Source of the DNA: Mesobacillus subterraneus
GTDB lineage: Bacteria > Bacillota > Bacilli > Bacillales > Cytobacillaceae
Direction of reading: 5' to 3'
Assembly: GCF_020524355.2 (NCBI RefSeq)
Contig: NZ_CP129019.1
Location: 310,001 to 374,000, forward strand
Length of the DNA: 64,000 nucleotides
Positions within the stretch are counted from its first letter, which is position 1; each line of letters opens with the position of its first letter. Below are positions 9,157 through 21,018 of the stretch, in pieces. Both the position numbers and the translations under genes were made by a program. Under the pieces are notes generated by a model, which saw nothing but the letters and a program-made list of their open reading frames with translations, searched no databases and was not told where the DNA came from.

Positions 9157-9300
9157 TGATTTTTTGGCTCATTGGCGTGAAACTTACGCTTCACTGGATT
9201 TTCAGCCACGGCTGAAAAGCTGCCGAGAGTGAATGAAAGGCTGCGGGCAAATGAATTTGCCCGGTCGTTCCCTTCCCACTCGGCATGAGCCAAAAAATCA
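9157..9300. repeat. 144-bp multi-stem palindromic element upstream of sufC
   Basis: A perfect 16-bp inverted repeat (9157-9172 TGATTTTTTGGCTCAT and its complement at 9285-9300) encloses further stems: GTGAA/TTCAC (9177-9194); TTTTCAGC, CACG loop, GCTGAAAA (9199-9218); GCCGAG/CTCGGC (9222-9227 with 9279-9284); and inside that CGGGCAAA, TGAA loop, TTTGCCCG (9244-9263). This looks like a folded RNA or a small non-coding mobile element. No target duplication is visible at the ends, and no known RNA family is recognised. Confidence 0.75.
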
Positions 9301-9357
9301 AATGGAATTTTACAAATGTCTCCAGGGCTCGTTGTATTTCTTTCCACTTCTAAAGTG

Positions 9358-9410
9358 TTGCTAACACATTCTATTTGTTATAAGATTGTAATGAGAATAA
9401 AATGAGAATA
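9358..9410 (+). promoter_or_regulatory. Candidate suf promoter with GAGAAT direct repeats
   Basis: TTGCTA (9358-9363), a 17-base spacer and TAAGAT (9381-9386) form a plausible SigA promoter about 85 bases before sufC. Two copies of AATGAGAATA, 11 bases apart (9390-9399 and 9401-9410), cover the expected transcription start. They resemble half-sites of the Fur family loosely, so an operator is possible but unproven. Confidence 0.45.
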
Positions 9411-9468
9411 GAGTTAAAGACGGCTGAAGTCGGCTTAAAATCTTTTCTATATTGACGGAGGTAATATT

Positions 9469-10254
9469 ATGGCAGGATCTGTATTATCAATTAAGGACCT
9501 TCAAGTTGAGATTGAAGGCAAGCAGATATTAAAAGGTGTGGATATTGAAGTTAAAGGCGGAGAAATCCATGCGATCATGGGACCAAACGGTACTGGTAAA
9601 TCCACTCTATCTTCTGCAATCATGGGTCACCCTAAGTATGAAGTAACAAACGGAACAGTTACGCTTGATGGCGAAGATGTTCTTGAAATGGAAGTTGATG
9701 AGAGAGCACGCGCTGGTCTTTTCCTTGCTATGCAATACCCAAGCGAAATTAGCGGTGTAACGAACGCTGACTTCCTTCGTTCTGCTTTGAACAGCCGTCT
9801 TGGCGAAGGAAATGAGATTTCTCTTATGAAGTTCATCCGCAAGATGGATAAGCAAATGGAATTCCTTGAAATGGATCTTGATATGGCACAGCGTTATCTT
9901 AACGAAGGCTTCTCTGGCGGTGAGAAAAAGCGTAACGAGATTCTTCAATTGATGATGCTTGAACCTAAAATTGCAATCCTTGATGAAATCGACTCAGGTC
10001 TTGATATCGACGCTTTGAAAGTTGTTTCTAAAGGAATCAACGAAATGCGCGGCGAAGATTTCGGTTGCTTGATTATCACTCACTACCAGCGCCTTCTTGA
10101 TTACATCACTCCTGACCATGTACACGTTATGATGCAGGGCCGCATTGTGAAGTCTGGCGGACCAGAACTTGCGCAGCGCTTAGAAGCAGAAGGATACGAC
10201 TGGATTAAGAAAGAACTTGGCATCGAAGACGAAACAGTTGGGCAAGAAGCTTAA
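9469..10254 (+). CDS. sufC: Fe-S cluster assembly ATPase SufC
   Basis: A 261-residue soluble ABC-type ATPase. Walker A is GPNGTGKST, the signature FSGGEKKRNEI and Walker B IAILDEIDSGLD, all typical of SufC. It drives the SufBCD scaffold complex that builds Fe-S clusters in the cytoplasm. The ATG at 9469 is preceded by GGAGGTAAT. It is the first gene of sufCDSUB and ends 18 bases before sufD. Confidence 0.97.
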   Translation: MAGSVLSIKDLQVEIEGKQILKGVDIEVKGGEIHAIMGPNGTGKSTLSSAIMGHPKYEVTNGTVTLDGEDVLEMEVDERARAGLFLAMQYPSEISGVTNADFLRSALNSRLGEGNEISLMKFIRKMDKQMEFLEMDLDMAQRYLNEGFSGGEKKRNEILQLMMLEPKIAILDEIDSGLDIDALKVVSKGINEMRGEDFGCLIITHYQRLLDYITPDHVHVMMQGRIVKSGGPELAQRLEAEGYDWIKKELGIEDETVGQEA

Positions 10255-10272
10255 GCGTTGGGGGGATTTATA

Positions 10273-13246
<2,974 letters not shown>

Positions 13247-13312
13247 GAAAATCATCGCTTGGTGATTACTTGCGCTGTATAAGAAAGTGTAACTTTTTAA
13301 CTTGGATTAGTG

Positions 13313-13436
13313 TCTAGCTCCAGCGCCTAGCCCCTCGAGTCGCTTCGGTCCGCTCAGGTGAAGTCAAAAACGACTTCACTGGTCGGCCCTCCAGCGCTTG
13401 TCGGGGCTGACCAAGGCGCCTACGCTTTGCTTTTGA
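13313..13436 (+). repeat. Dispersed GC-rich element, short form, inside the suf operon
   Basis: Starts GTCTAGCTCCAGCGCC, contains CCCTCGAGTCGCTTCGGTCC and the hairpin GAAGTC/GACTTC, and ends CAGCGCTTGTCGGGG, GACCAAGGCGCC. It is one of about ten related copies in the window and sits between sufU and sufB, so it should be part of the operon transcript. Confidence 0.9.
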
Positions 13437-13518
13437 GTTGCGGGGGATTGGCCTGCAGCGAACAACTACAAAGCGGGAAACCCCGGTTTCCCTGCTTTAA
13501 GAATGGAGGAATTCGACG

Positions 13519-14916
13519 ATGGCTAAAAAAATGCCAGAGATCGGTGATTATAAATACGGATTTTCCGATAAAGACGTTTCCATCTTCCGGTCTAAGCGCG
13601 GCCTGACGCGTGAAATCGTTGAAGAAATTTCAAAAATGAAGGAAGAGCCCCAGTGGATGCTGGACTTCCGTTTAAAATCATTGGAGCATTTCTACAATAT
13701 GCCAATGCCTCAATGGGGCGGAGACATGGCTTCATTGAACTTTGATGAAATCACCTATTACGTAAAACCATCTGAGCGCTCTGAAAAATCATGGGATGAA
13801 GTTCCTGATGAAATCAAGGCGACTTTCGATAAGCTTGGGATTCCTGAAGCTGAGCAAAAATACCTTGCAGGTGTTTCTGCACAATACGAATCAGAGGTTG
13901 TATACCACAACATGAAGGAAGAGCTTGAAGATCTAGGAATCGTCTTCAAAGACACAGATTCTGCTCTGAAAGAAAACGAAGACATTTTCCGTGAGCATTT
14001 CGGAAAAGTCATCCCTCCAACAGACAACAAGTTTTCAGCATTGAATTCTGCGGTCTGGTCTGGCGGATCTTTCATCTATGTTCCTAAAGGAATCAAAGTG
14101 GATACACCGCTTCAGGCGTACTTCCGCATCAACTCTGAGAACATGGGCCAGTTCGAGCGTACTTTGATCATTGTTGATGAAGGCGCGCACGTACACTATG
14201 TTGAAGGATGTACAGCTCCTGTTTACACAACGAACTCGCTTCACAGTGCTGTCGTTGAAATCATCATCAAAAAAGACGCATATTGCCGTTATACGACAAT
14301 CCAGAACTGGGCAAACAACGTCTTCAACCTTGTTACAAAGCGTGCGGTCTGTGAAGCGAACGCGACAATGGAATGGATCGATGGCAACATCGGTTCCAAG
14401 CTGACAATGAAATACCCGGCAGTCATCCTTAAGGGTGAAGGCGCGCGCGGTATGACATTATCCATCGCAATCGCTGGTAAAGACCAGCACCAGGATGCAG
14501 GTGCGAAAATGATCCACCTTGCACCAAACACATCATCAACCATCGTATCAAAGTCAATCTCAAAGCAAGGCGGAAAAGTAACATACCGCGGTATCGTCCA
14601 CTTCGGACGCAAAGCTGACGGCGCACGCTCAAACATTGAGTGCGATACATTAATCATGGATAACAAGTCAACATCTGACACAATTCCATACAATGAAATC
14701 CTGAACGACAACATTTCTCTTGAGCACGAAGCAAAGGTTTCCAAGGTATCAGAAGAGCAATTGTTCTACCTGATGAGCCGCGGAGTCTCTGAGGAAGAAG
14801 CAACAGAAATGATCGTCATGGGCTTCATCGAGCCATTCACAAAAGAATTGCCAATGGAATACGCAGTCGAAATGAACCGCCTGATCAAGTTCGAAATGGA
14901 AGGTTCAATTGGTTAA
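13519..14916 (+). CDS. sufB: Fe-S cluster assembly scaffold SufB
   Basis: A 465-residue protein, the usual SufB length. The core beta-helix region contains the SufB-specific pattern YVEGCTAP and the C-terminal part [15 protein letters not shown]. With SufC and SufD it forms the scaffold on which clusters are assembled. ATG at 13519 has GGAGGAATT upstream. It is separated from sufU by about 270 bases holding a dispersed repeat, which is unusual in this otherwise tightly packed operon. Confidence 0.96.
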   Translation: MAKKMPEIGDYKYGFSDKDVSIFRSKRGLTREIVEEISKMKEEPQWMLDFRLKSLEHFYNMPMPQWGGDMASLNFDEITYYVKPSERSEKSWDEVPDEIKATFDKLGIPEAEQKYLAGVSAQYESEVVYHNMKEELEDLGIVFKDTDSALKENEDIFREHFGKVIPPTDNKFSALNSAVWSGGSFIYVPKGIKVDTPLQAYFRINSENMGQFERTLIIVDEGAHVHYVEGCTAPVYTTNSLHSAVVEIIIKKDAYCRYTTIQNWANNVFNLVTKRAVCEANATMEWIDGNIGSKLTMKYPAVILKGEGARGMTLSIAIAGKDQHQDAGAKMIHLAPNTSSTIVSKSISKQGGKVTYRGIVHFGRKADGARSNIECDTLIMDNKSTSDTIPYNEILNDNISLEHEAKVSKVSEEQLFYLMSRGVSEEEATEMIVMGFIEPFTKELPMEYAVEMNRLIKFEMEGSIG

Positions 14917-14930
14917 AAATAGTTACGGGA

Positions 14931-14958
14931 ATCCACCTGCGTCGGCAGGTGGATTTTT
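14931..14958 (+). terminator. Intrinsic terminator of the suf operon
   Basis: ATCCACCTGC, loop GTCG, GCAGGTGGAT, then T run. Confidence 0.85.
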
Positions 14959-15007
14959 GCATTTATAAAAGCATAGTAATACAGAATGATTACCAGTTTG
15001 TTGGAAA

Positions 15008-15256
15008 AATGTGCAATTAAGAGGATTGTTTACGCAATTAAGAGGAATATTTACGCAATTAAGAGGATTGTTTACGCAATTAAGAGGAATATTTACGCAA
15101 TTAAGAGGAATGTTTACGCAATTAAGAGCACTGCTTAAGCAATTAAGAGTAATGTTGACGAAATTAAGCGGAATGCTTACGTAGCTATGAGGAATGTTTA
15201 CGCAGCTAGGAGGAATATTTACGCAATTAAGAGGTTTGTTTACGCAATTAATCAAC
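15008..15256. repeat. Tandem array, about 12 units of 21 bp
   Basis: Repeats of TTTACGCAATTAAGAGGAAT in 21-bp steps, with more variation near the right end. A minus-strand ORF of 143 codons crosses it and reads as a repetitive LNCVNIP peptide; this is a by-product of 21 being a multiple of three. Nothing else is visible at 15257-15385. Confidence 0.9.
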
Positions 15257-15385
15257 TTTATAACGGAAATACTGCACTTCATTGGGCAATTATTGAGCTT
15301 TAATGTGCGAATATTCCATGGTAGTGTGCAATTCCGGATTTGAATCGTGAACAAATGATATAAGTACTTCTATCATTTGAAAAAG

Positions 15386-15535
15386 ATAGTGATTATCTGA
15401 AACTTCGTGGTGATTATCCGAGATTTCGTGGTGATTCGGCGAGATTATGTAGTGGTTACCAAAAAAAGCGGTGATTAATGGCTTAAGTGTAGTGAATGGG
15501 AGCCCAATGGTAGTGAATACCGGCTAAAGGCAGTA
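15386..15535. repeat. Degenerate 21-bp repeats, GTGGTGATTATCCGAG type
   Basis: Six to seven degenerate 21-bp steps built on TGGTGATTATCCGAGATTTC and TAGTGAATGGGAGCCCAATG. The sequence differs from the neighbouring 15.0 kb array but the period is the same. Confidence 0.6.
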
Positions 15536-15675
15536 ATGCTTCCTGAAAATGAAGCATCATTTATAACAGATAGCTGTTTTCTCTCTTTAAAAACTGGGAA
15601 TTAAGGTTAAACGATGTCTTAGTTCTTATTCAGAAGTTAATTATGCTATCATAAAATTAAAATGGAGGTGCACAG

Positions 15676-16524
15676 ATGATTAATGTTGGCTTAACGGGCT
15701 GGGGAGACCATAACAGTTTATATGAAGGCAAGGTTTCAGCGCGTGATAAACTGAAGGAGTACTCCAGCCACTTTCCAGCAGTTGAGGTCGATGCCTCTTT
15801 TTATGCTGTGCAGCCTGTGAGGAATGCCGCGAAATGGGTAGATGATACACCGAATCATTTTCAATTCATCGTTAAAGCTTACCAGGGAATGACAGGGCAC
15901 CAACGAGGTGAAATTCCTTTCGCTGATAAAAATGAGATGTTCACTGCATACAAAGAGTCGCTAAAGCCTTATCTTGAGGCGAATAAACACGCAATGACGC
16001 TTTTCCAGTTTCCGCCGTGGTTCGACCTGCGCAAAGAGAATGTCGATTATTTGCGCTGGTGCCGTGATCATATGGGGGATATCGACTGTGCGCTGGAATT
16101 CCGCAATCAGTCATGGTTTACTGATGATATGCGCGAGAAGACACTGGATTTTATGAGGGAGGAAAAGTGGATCCACAGCATCTGCGATGAACCGCAGGCA
16201 GGTCAAGGATCGATTCCGACAGTACTCGAGTCCACCTCCAAAGATAAAGTGCTCGTCCGCTTTCACGGCCGTAATGTCCATGGCTGGAACAAGAAAGGGA
16301 AAGGCCAGGATTGGAGGGAAGTCCGTTATTTATATCGTTATAATCATGCAGAATTAAAAGTATGGGAAGAAAACCTGAAAAAGTTAAACGAAAGCACATC
16401 ACAGGTTTTCGCATTGTTCAACAACAATTCCGGCGGGGATGCTGCTGATAATGCCAAACAGATGGTGGAGCTGCTGGACATAGAGTATGAAGGGTTAAAT
16501 CCGAGGCAACTGGATTTGTTTTAA
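15676..16524 (+). CDS. yunF: DUF72 (YecE-like) family protein YunF
   Basis: A 282-residue protein of the DUF72 family, which has a TIM-barrel-like fold and unknown function. Family-typical segments include GLTGWGDH at the N-terminus, a FQFPPWF strand, the ALEFRNQSWF segment and the VRFHGRN segment. Start ATG 15676 follows AATGGAGGTG. It precedes yunD with a terminator between them, as in the B. subtilis yun cluster. Confidence 0.85.
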   Translation: MINVGLTGWGDHNSLYEGKVSARDKLKEYSSHFPAVEVDASFYAVQPVRNAAKWVDDTPNHFQFIVKAYQGMTGHQRGEIPFADKNEMFTAYKESLKPYLEANKHAMTLFQFPPWFDLRKENVDYLRWCRDHMGDIDCALEFRNQSWFTDDMREKTLDFMREEKWIHSICDEPQAGQGSIPTVLESTSKDKVLVRFHGRNVHGWNKKGKGQDWREVRYLYRYNHAELKVWEENLKKLNESTSQVFALFNNNSGGDAADNAKQMVELLDIEYEGLNPRQLDLF

Positions 16525-16532
16525 GACGCTGG

Positions 16533-16570
16533 TTCCCTCCTGACAACATGCAGGAGGGTACTTCATTTTT
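16533..16570 (+). terminator. Intrinsic terminator after yunF
   Basis: CCCTCCTG, 8-base loop, CAGGAGGG, followed by a short T tract. Confidence 0.65.
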
Positions 16571-16591
16571 AAAAAGAGGATGGATGGTTAG

Positions 16592-17982
16592 ATGGAAGAA
16601 GTTATTCATATATACCATACGAATGATTTGCATAGCCATTTGGAGCACTGGCCAAGCATCCATAAGCTGGTGACTGAGCGGCGGCGCTGGCACGAGGAAG
16701 AGGGCGACGAAGTTCTTGTGTTCGATATCGGTGACCATATGGACCGCTGGCATCCGTTATCAGATGCAACCAGGGGAAAGGCGAATTGCCGTCTTTTGAA
16801 TAAAGCCGGTTATGATGCAGCGACAATAGGTAATAATGAAGGCATCACTCTTCCTTTCGAAGACCTGGATTCGATGTATCTTGAAAAGAATTTCGAAATG
16901 CTGATAGCAAATCTATATAATCTGGATGGCAGCAGGCCGGAGTGGACTAAGCCATATCATATATACATAAGCAAAAGCGGGACTAAAATCGGTGTCATTG
17001 GCGTCACAGTTAATTTTGCGCGGTTTTATGCACAGCTGGGCTGGAAGCTGAACGACCCGATCGATGAATTAAAGAAATGCGTGGATCAGTTAAAAGGGGA
17101 AACAGATGTTATTATCCTCCTGTCACATTTAGGAATTCATGAGGATGAAATGATTGCCGAGATGTTCCCTGAAATTGACGTCATTCTCGGCGGGCATACC
17201 CACCATATTTTACACGAGGGAAAAGAAGTTGGAGGCAGCTTGCTTGCAGGAGCAGGGAAGTTTGGGTACTACACTGACCATGTGACATTGAAGCTGGATG
17301 GGGAAACAAAAGAAATTCTGAATAAGAAAGCGATACTCTATGATATGAACGAAGCTGATCAGGCTCATGACGAGCTGGAAGTCGCAGAAGGTTATTTCCT
17401 CGAAGGCAAAAGGCTGATGGCAGAACGTGTTACCATACTGCCAGAGGATTTAACGGCAGACCCGCTGCAGCATTCGAAGCTTTCCATTATGCTCACTCAG
17501 GCACTAAGAGAATGGTGCGATGCAGATTGTGCGTTTATGAATGCCGGGATGATCCTTAAAGGCCTGAAGCAGGGAAGTGTAACGAAGTTCGACCTTCTCG
17601 AAATTTGTCCGCACCCAATCAACCCTTGCACGATCAGAATGTCAGGCGCCGAGCTAAAAGAAGTGCTTCTTCAGACAAGGGATGAAAATGGCCACATCTG
17701 CAAATAAAGGGCCTTGGTTTCCGCGGCACCGTTATGGGCGTCATGGAGTACGATGGCATTGAGTTTCGGCAAAAAGAGAACGTCACCCAGGTCCTTATCA
17801 ATGGTAAGCTGATCGTCGCCAAGGAGCACTATACGCTGGCGATTCCTGATATGTTTACTTTCGGCCGTTTTTTCCCAGAAATCCAGCGGGCTGAGGAAAA
17901 ACGATACTGGCTACCCGAGTTCCTTCGCAATTTACTTGAGTGGAAGCTTGAGTCTTTTTCAAGACAGAGCAGGAAAGCATAA
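16592..17982 (+). CDS. yunD: 5'-nucleotidase/metallophosphatase YunD, frameshifted as assembled
   Basis: A two-domain 5'-nucleotidase/UDP-sugar hydrolase family protein, about 463 residues when repaired. The N-terminal calcineurin-type metal site is visible: HTNDLHSH, FDIGDHMD, IGNNE and GGHTHH. There is no signal peptide. The first frame ends at 17707 and the C-terminal part continues in another frame to 17982; adding one A in CTGCAAATAAAG joins them as ICKIKGLGFRGTVMG. This is a homopolymer-type deletion, so the gene is probably intact in the organism. Confidence 0.88.
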
Positions 17983-18104
17983 TTATTGCGCAGATTTTTT
18001 TAGCTTCCTGATATAAGATTAATAACAAATATTTAATCAAAATATCACGCTTTTCCTATCTCCTTCATAGAGTGTTATTGGGATTGAAGGAGGGAGTTGT
18101 GATC

Positions 18105-18407
18105 ATGATCGACATGTCACCTATCGAGATTGAAGGCAGGACGTTTTTATGCATATCTGTAAAACTGCCGAAAACAAACCTGCTTGTCGTTACAGGCGAT
18201 AAAGGATATATTATGTGCGGTGCTCTGGATGTCGCACTTCTCAATGAAAAACTTAAGAGCAGGAAGGTCATTGCCGGCAGGGCGGTTGGCGTAAAAACTA
18301 TCGAGGAATTGCTTGAGTCCCCGCTTGAGTCCGTCACGTATGAAGCGGAGAACCTAGGAGCAATAAAAGGTATGATCGGCAAAGAAGCATTGCTGCTCAT
18401 GAATTAA
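18105..18407 (+). CDS. yunC: DUF1805 protein YunC
   Basis: A 100-residue member of the DUF1805 family, with the typical LPKTNLLVV, GYIMCGALD and AGRAVGVKTIEELL segments. The role is unknown. The frame is open from 18072; the ATG at 18105 lies about 10 bases after AAGGAGGG and gives the usual N-terminus (MIDMSPIEIEG), although GTG at 18099 is possible. It ends 10 bases before a terminator hairpin. Confidence 0.85.
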   Translation: MIDMSPIEIEGRTFLCISVKLPKTNLLVVTGDKGYIMCGALDVALLNEKLKSRKVIAGRAVGVKTIEELLESPLESVTYEAENLGAIKGMIGKEALLLMN

Positions 18408-18434
18408 AAAGACAGCCTGGGGGGCTGTCTTTTT
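18406..18434 (+). terminator. Intrinsic terminator after yunC
   Basis: AAAAGACAGCC, TGGG loop, GGCTGTCTTTTT. Confidence 0.85.
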
Positions 18435-18665
18435 GCGTGATGATATTGTGGCAATTGTTAAGAAGCAATGGAACTATCCGATATAATAGTTGATATACTT
18501 TTTTCCCAACACAAAAATACAAAAGGTATCACCACTCATATAATTATTGTGATAAAATATAAGAAAATATTGTCGTTTTATGTAAAATTTTCTTGTTTTT
18601 TGGCTTATTGCGAAATTATCGCCGAAATGAGCCGCCACCAACTAACAGATAAAGTGGGAATTGAC

Positions 18666-19775
18666 ATGAGACTCGTAGCCACCACTTCGGTAGAGGAAGG
18701 GGCTTTACTTGGTAAAGTCATCTATAATGATAAGGGCCAGGTTCTTTTAAACGTAGGTGCAAGGCTCGAAGGCAAAATTCTTAGCCGACTTGTAGAGTTT
18801 GGTATTGACTATATTTATATCAAAGACCCTGATACAGACGATATCATTGTGAGAAATTCCATTTCTGATGAATTGCGCGTTAATGCGATTATGACGATTG
18901 GGGATACATTCAAGCAAGTTCAGCTGGATACGAAGGTTTCACAAACCTTTGTACTGGAAAAATCAGCGAGGGAATTTAAGAAGCTGATCAGTGCTTTACT
19001 TGATGAGCTTCAAAGAAGCAAAGAGCTGTTGAATTTGCTGTCCGATGTGTTTCTGCATGACCACTATATTTTTTCTCATTCATTGAATGTTACTTTATAT
19101 GCCTTGGCGATTGGAATCGAAATGAAGCTGACCCCAAAAGAGCTTGAGCAGCTGGGACTTGGTGCGATTTTACATGATGTTGGAAAAATGATGGTTCCAG
19201 AAGAAATTTTAGCAAAACCAGGCAAGCTGACTGCGGAAGAGTTCCAAGTCATAAAAGCCCATGCTGAGGATGGCTTTCAGATGCTCAGGAATATCCCGAC
19301 CGTCCCGCTGATCGTGGCTCATTGTGCCTATCAGCATCACGAACGTTTGAATGGTGCAGGCTATCCGCGTGGATTGAAAGAGAACGAGATTCACTTATTT
19401 GGAAAGATACTTGGTGTGGCTGATGTTTTTGATGCGGTTACTTCTAATCGAGTATATCGTCCAGCGATGCTTCCGCATGAAGGGCTTGAAATCCTCTATT
19501 CGGGTTCTGGCAGTCTGTTTGATCCGAAGGTAGTCGATGCCTTCCGAAGATCGGTAGCAATATATCCAGCCGACCTTACCGTCATGTTAAGCGATGGGCG
19601 AAAGGGAGTAGTGGCTGAGCAGAATCCTCGGTTGAGTGAGCGCCCTGTTGTTCGTATACTGGAGGAAAACGGACGAAAAGTAGAACCATACCAGCTTGAT
19701 TTGCAGTCGAACCTAAGCTTGATGATCGTCAGCTGTGATACGATTATTAAGTATGAGTATGCCGCTAATTATTAA
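18666..19775 (+). CDS. HD-GYP domain protein (predicted c-di-GMP phosphodiesterase)
   Basis: A 369-residue protein with an N-terminal small domain and a C-terminal HD-GYP domain. The HD pair is at about H170-D171 (ILHDVGK), and the GYP signature at about residues 232-234 (GAGYPRGL), with HHERLNG just before it. Such domains hydrolyse cyclic di-nucleotides. No sensor or membrane segment is visible, so the N-terminal part may be a small regulatory domain. The frame runs back to 18468, but the ATG at 18666 with AAAGTGGGA and the typical MRLV start is preferred. Confidence 0.88.
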   Translation: MRLVATTSVEEGALLGKVIYNDKGQVLLNVGARLEGKILSRLVEFGIDYIYIKDPDTDDIIVRNSISDELRVNAIMTIGDTFKQVQLDTKVSQTFVLEKSAREFKKLISALLDELQRSKELLNLLSDVFLHDHYIFSHSLNVTLYALAIGIEMKLTPKELEQLGLGAILHDVGKMMVPEEILAKPGKLTAEEFQVIKAHAEDGFQMLRNIPTVPLIVAHCAYQHHERLNGAGYPRGLKENEIHLFGKILGVADVFDAVTSNRVYRPAMLPHEGLEILYSGSGSLFDPKVVDAFRRSVAIYPADLTVMLSDGRKGVVAEQNPRLSERPVVRILEENGRKVEPYQLDLQSNLSLMIVSCDTIIKYEYAANY

Positions 19776-19866
19776 TTTTTTCAGGTGTGCAGGCACATCT
19801 TTCAATACTTTTTAGGCTAGTTCCCCCCTTTGAAGCATACATATAGCTTTAGAGGGGGGATTTATT

Positions 19867-20625
19867 TTGCCAAAATTCGGCCGGCGGCTGCCTCGGAAAG
19901 GGCCCTTGCCTTTCAGGTATGTATTCCTGCTGACATTCGTCTTTTTTTCCTTTTCAACAGCAGCAGGGCTGTGGATCATAGATAAAGGGCTCGAGCCCAC
20001 ATTAATGGATTATGCAAGATCTCAAACAAGAAAAATTGCTACGCTTGTAATCAATAAAGCAATCAATAAGAAGATTGCCAATGGCATGGATATTGATAAA
20101 GTAATTGAGTTTGTGCCAGTAGATAACGGAACGACCACTGTAGTGAAATTTAATACTGAAATCATCAACAGGGTAAAAGCAGAAACGACTAACATTGTAC
20201 AGATGAATTTAAAAGAAGCTGAAAGAGGGAATCTCACCTCGCTTGAGTTGCTATCAGATGTCGAGCTTGTCACCGATGAGGAAGACAGGGAAGCAGGCAT
20301 CATTTATTATGTTCCATTAGGGCAGGCCACCAATAATGCACTTCTAGGTAATATGGGTCCGAGGGTTCCGGTCAAGTTCAACGCGATTGGTGATGTGACT
20401 GCTGATGTAGTCTGGGAAACAGAGGAGCACGGCATTAACAATACACTGATCAATGTTTCGGTTAGGGTGAAGGTCAATGTGCAAATTATTATTCCTTTTT
20501 CGACTGAAGTAGCTACGGTTCAAGAAGACATTCCAATTGGCAGCTTCTACTACCCAGGAAAAGTACCTCAATTTTACAATGGCGGAGGATCTACAACACC
20601 AGCTATCCAGCTTCCCGGCGAATAA
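19867..20625 (+). CDS. yunB: Sporulation protein YunB
   Basis: A 252-residue protein with one N-terminal membrane segment (VFLLTFVFFSFSTAAGLWII) and an outside domain, matching YunB, which in B. subtilis is made in the mother cell and needed for normal sporulation. The start is TTG at 19867 with GAGGGGGGA upstream. A CATACATAT motif at about 19837 resembles a SigE-type -10 box, but no clear -35 is seen, so SigE control is an inference from the family. Confidence 0.88.
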   Translation: MPKFGRRLPRKGPLPFRYVFLLTFVFFSFSTAAGLWIIDKGLEPTLMDYARSQTRKIATLVINKAINKKIANGMDIDKVIEFVPVDNGTTTVVKFNTEIINRVKAETTNIVQMNLKEAERGNLTSLELLSDVELVTDEEDREAGIIYYVPLGQATNNALLGNMGPRVPVKFNAIGDVTADVVWETEEHGINNTLINVSVRVKVNVQIIIPFSTEVATVQEDIPIGSFYYPGKVPQFYNGGGSTTPAIQLPGE

Positions 20626-20631
20626 AAACAG

Positions 20632-20660
20632 TTGTCAAGTTAGCGATATTGTTATATTAT
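20632..20660 (+). promoter_or_regulatory. SigA promoter of the lysine riboswitch leader
   Basis: TTGTCA (20632-20637), a 17-base spacer and TATTAT (20655-20660). Confidence 0.75.
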
Positions 20661-20682
20661 AAAATCAATTGAATAATAAACC

Positions 20683-20938
20683 ACATCATTCCGATGGGGT
20701 AGAGGCGCAGGATTCAATAGTAGGCTGTGTGAGGATGACAACGTTGATCACAGCTCAAAGGGAATTTTGCCGAAGCAATAGGAAGTGAGTCACATTTTTT
20801 ATTGCTGGGGATACTTTGAACAAGAGTATCACTGTCATTATGGAGGTATATCCATAATGGGGAGCTACAGATCGTGATGGAGACACTAGTTGCTTATTAA
20901 GGGCAGCGATAGAATGTTCTCTATCGTTGCCCTTTTTT
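20683..20938 (+). promoter_or_regulatory. Lysine riboswitch (L-box) with terminator
   Basis: Conserved L-box blocks are present in order: GATGGGGTAGAGGCGCAGG, AGTAGGCTGTGTGAGGA, AAAGGGAATTTTGCCGAAGC, GCTGGGGATACTTTG and GGAGCTACAGATCG. It ends in a terminator (GGGCAGCGATAGA / TCTATCGTTGCCC with T run, 20901-20938). Lysine binding should switch off the downstream transporter gene. Confidence 0.95.
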
Positions 20939-21018
20939 GTATTTTTTTAAAAGGAAGCAACTAAACTCTGTTCATGTAAAAGTTTCCCCCTGTCAAAAAC
21001 AAGGAGGAGAAAGAAAGA

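Noticed and set aside
8940..9347. Minus-strand 135-codon ORF
   Set aside because: It runs through the palindromic element at 9157-9300; no ribosome binding site and no protein-like composition.
14923..15354. Minus-strand 143-codon ORF with repeating LNCVNIP peptide
   Set aside because: It is a translation of the 21-bp tandem array; 21 is a multiple of three so any open frame is repeated. No ribosome binding site.
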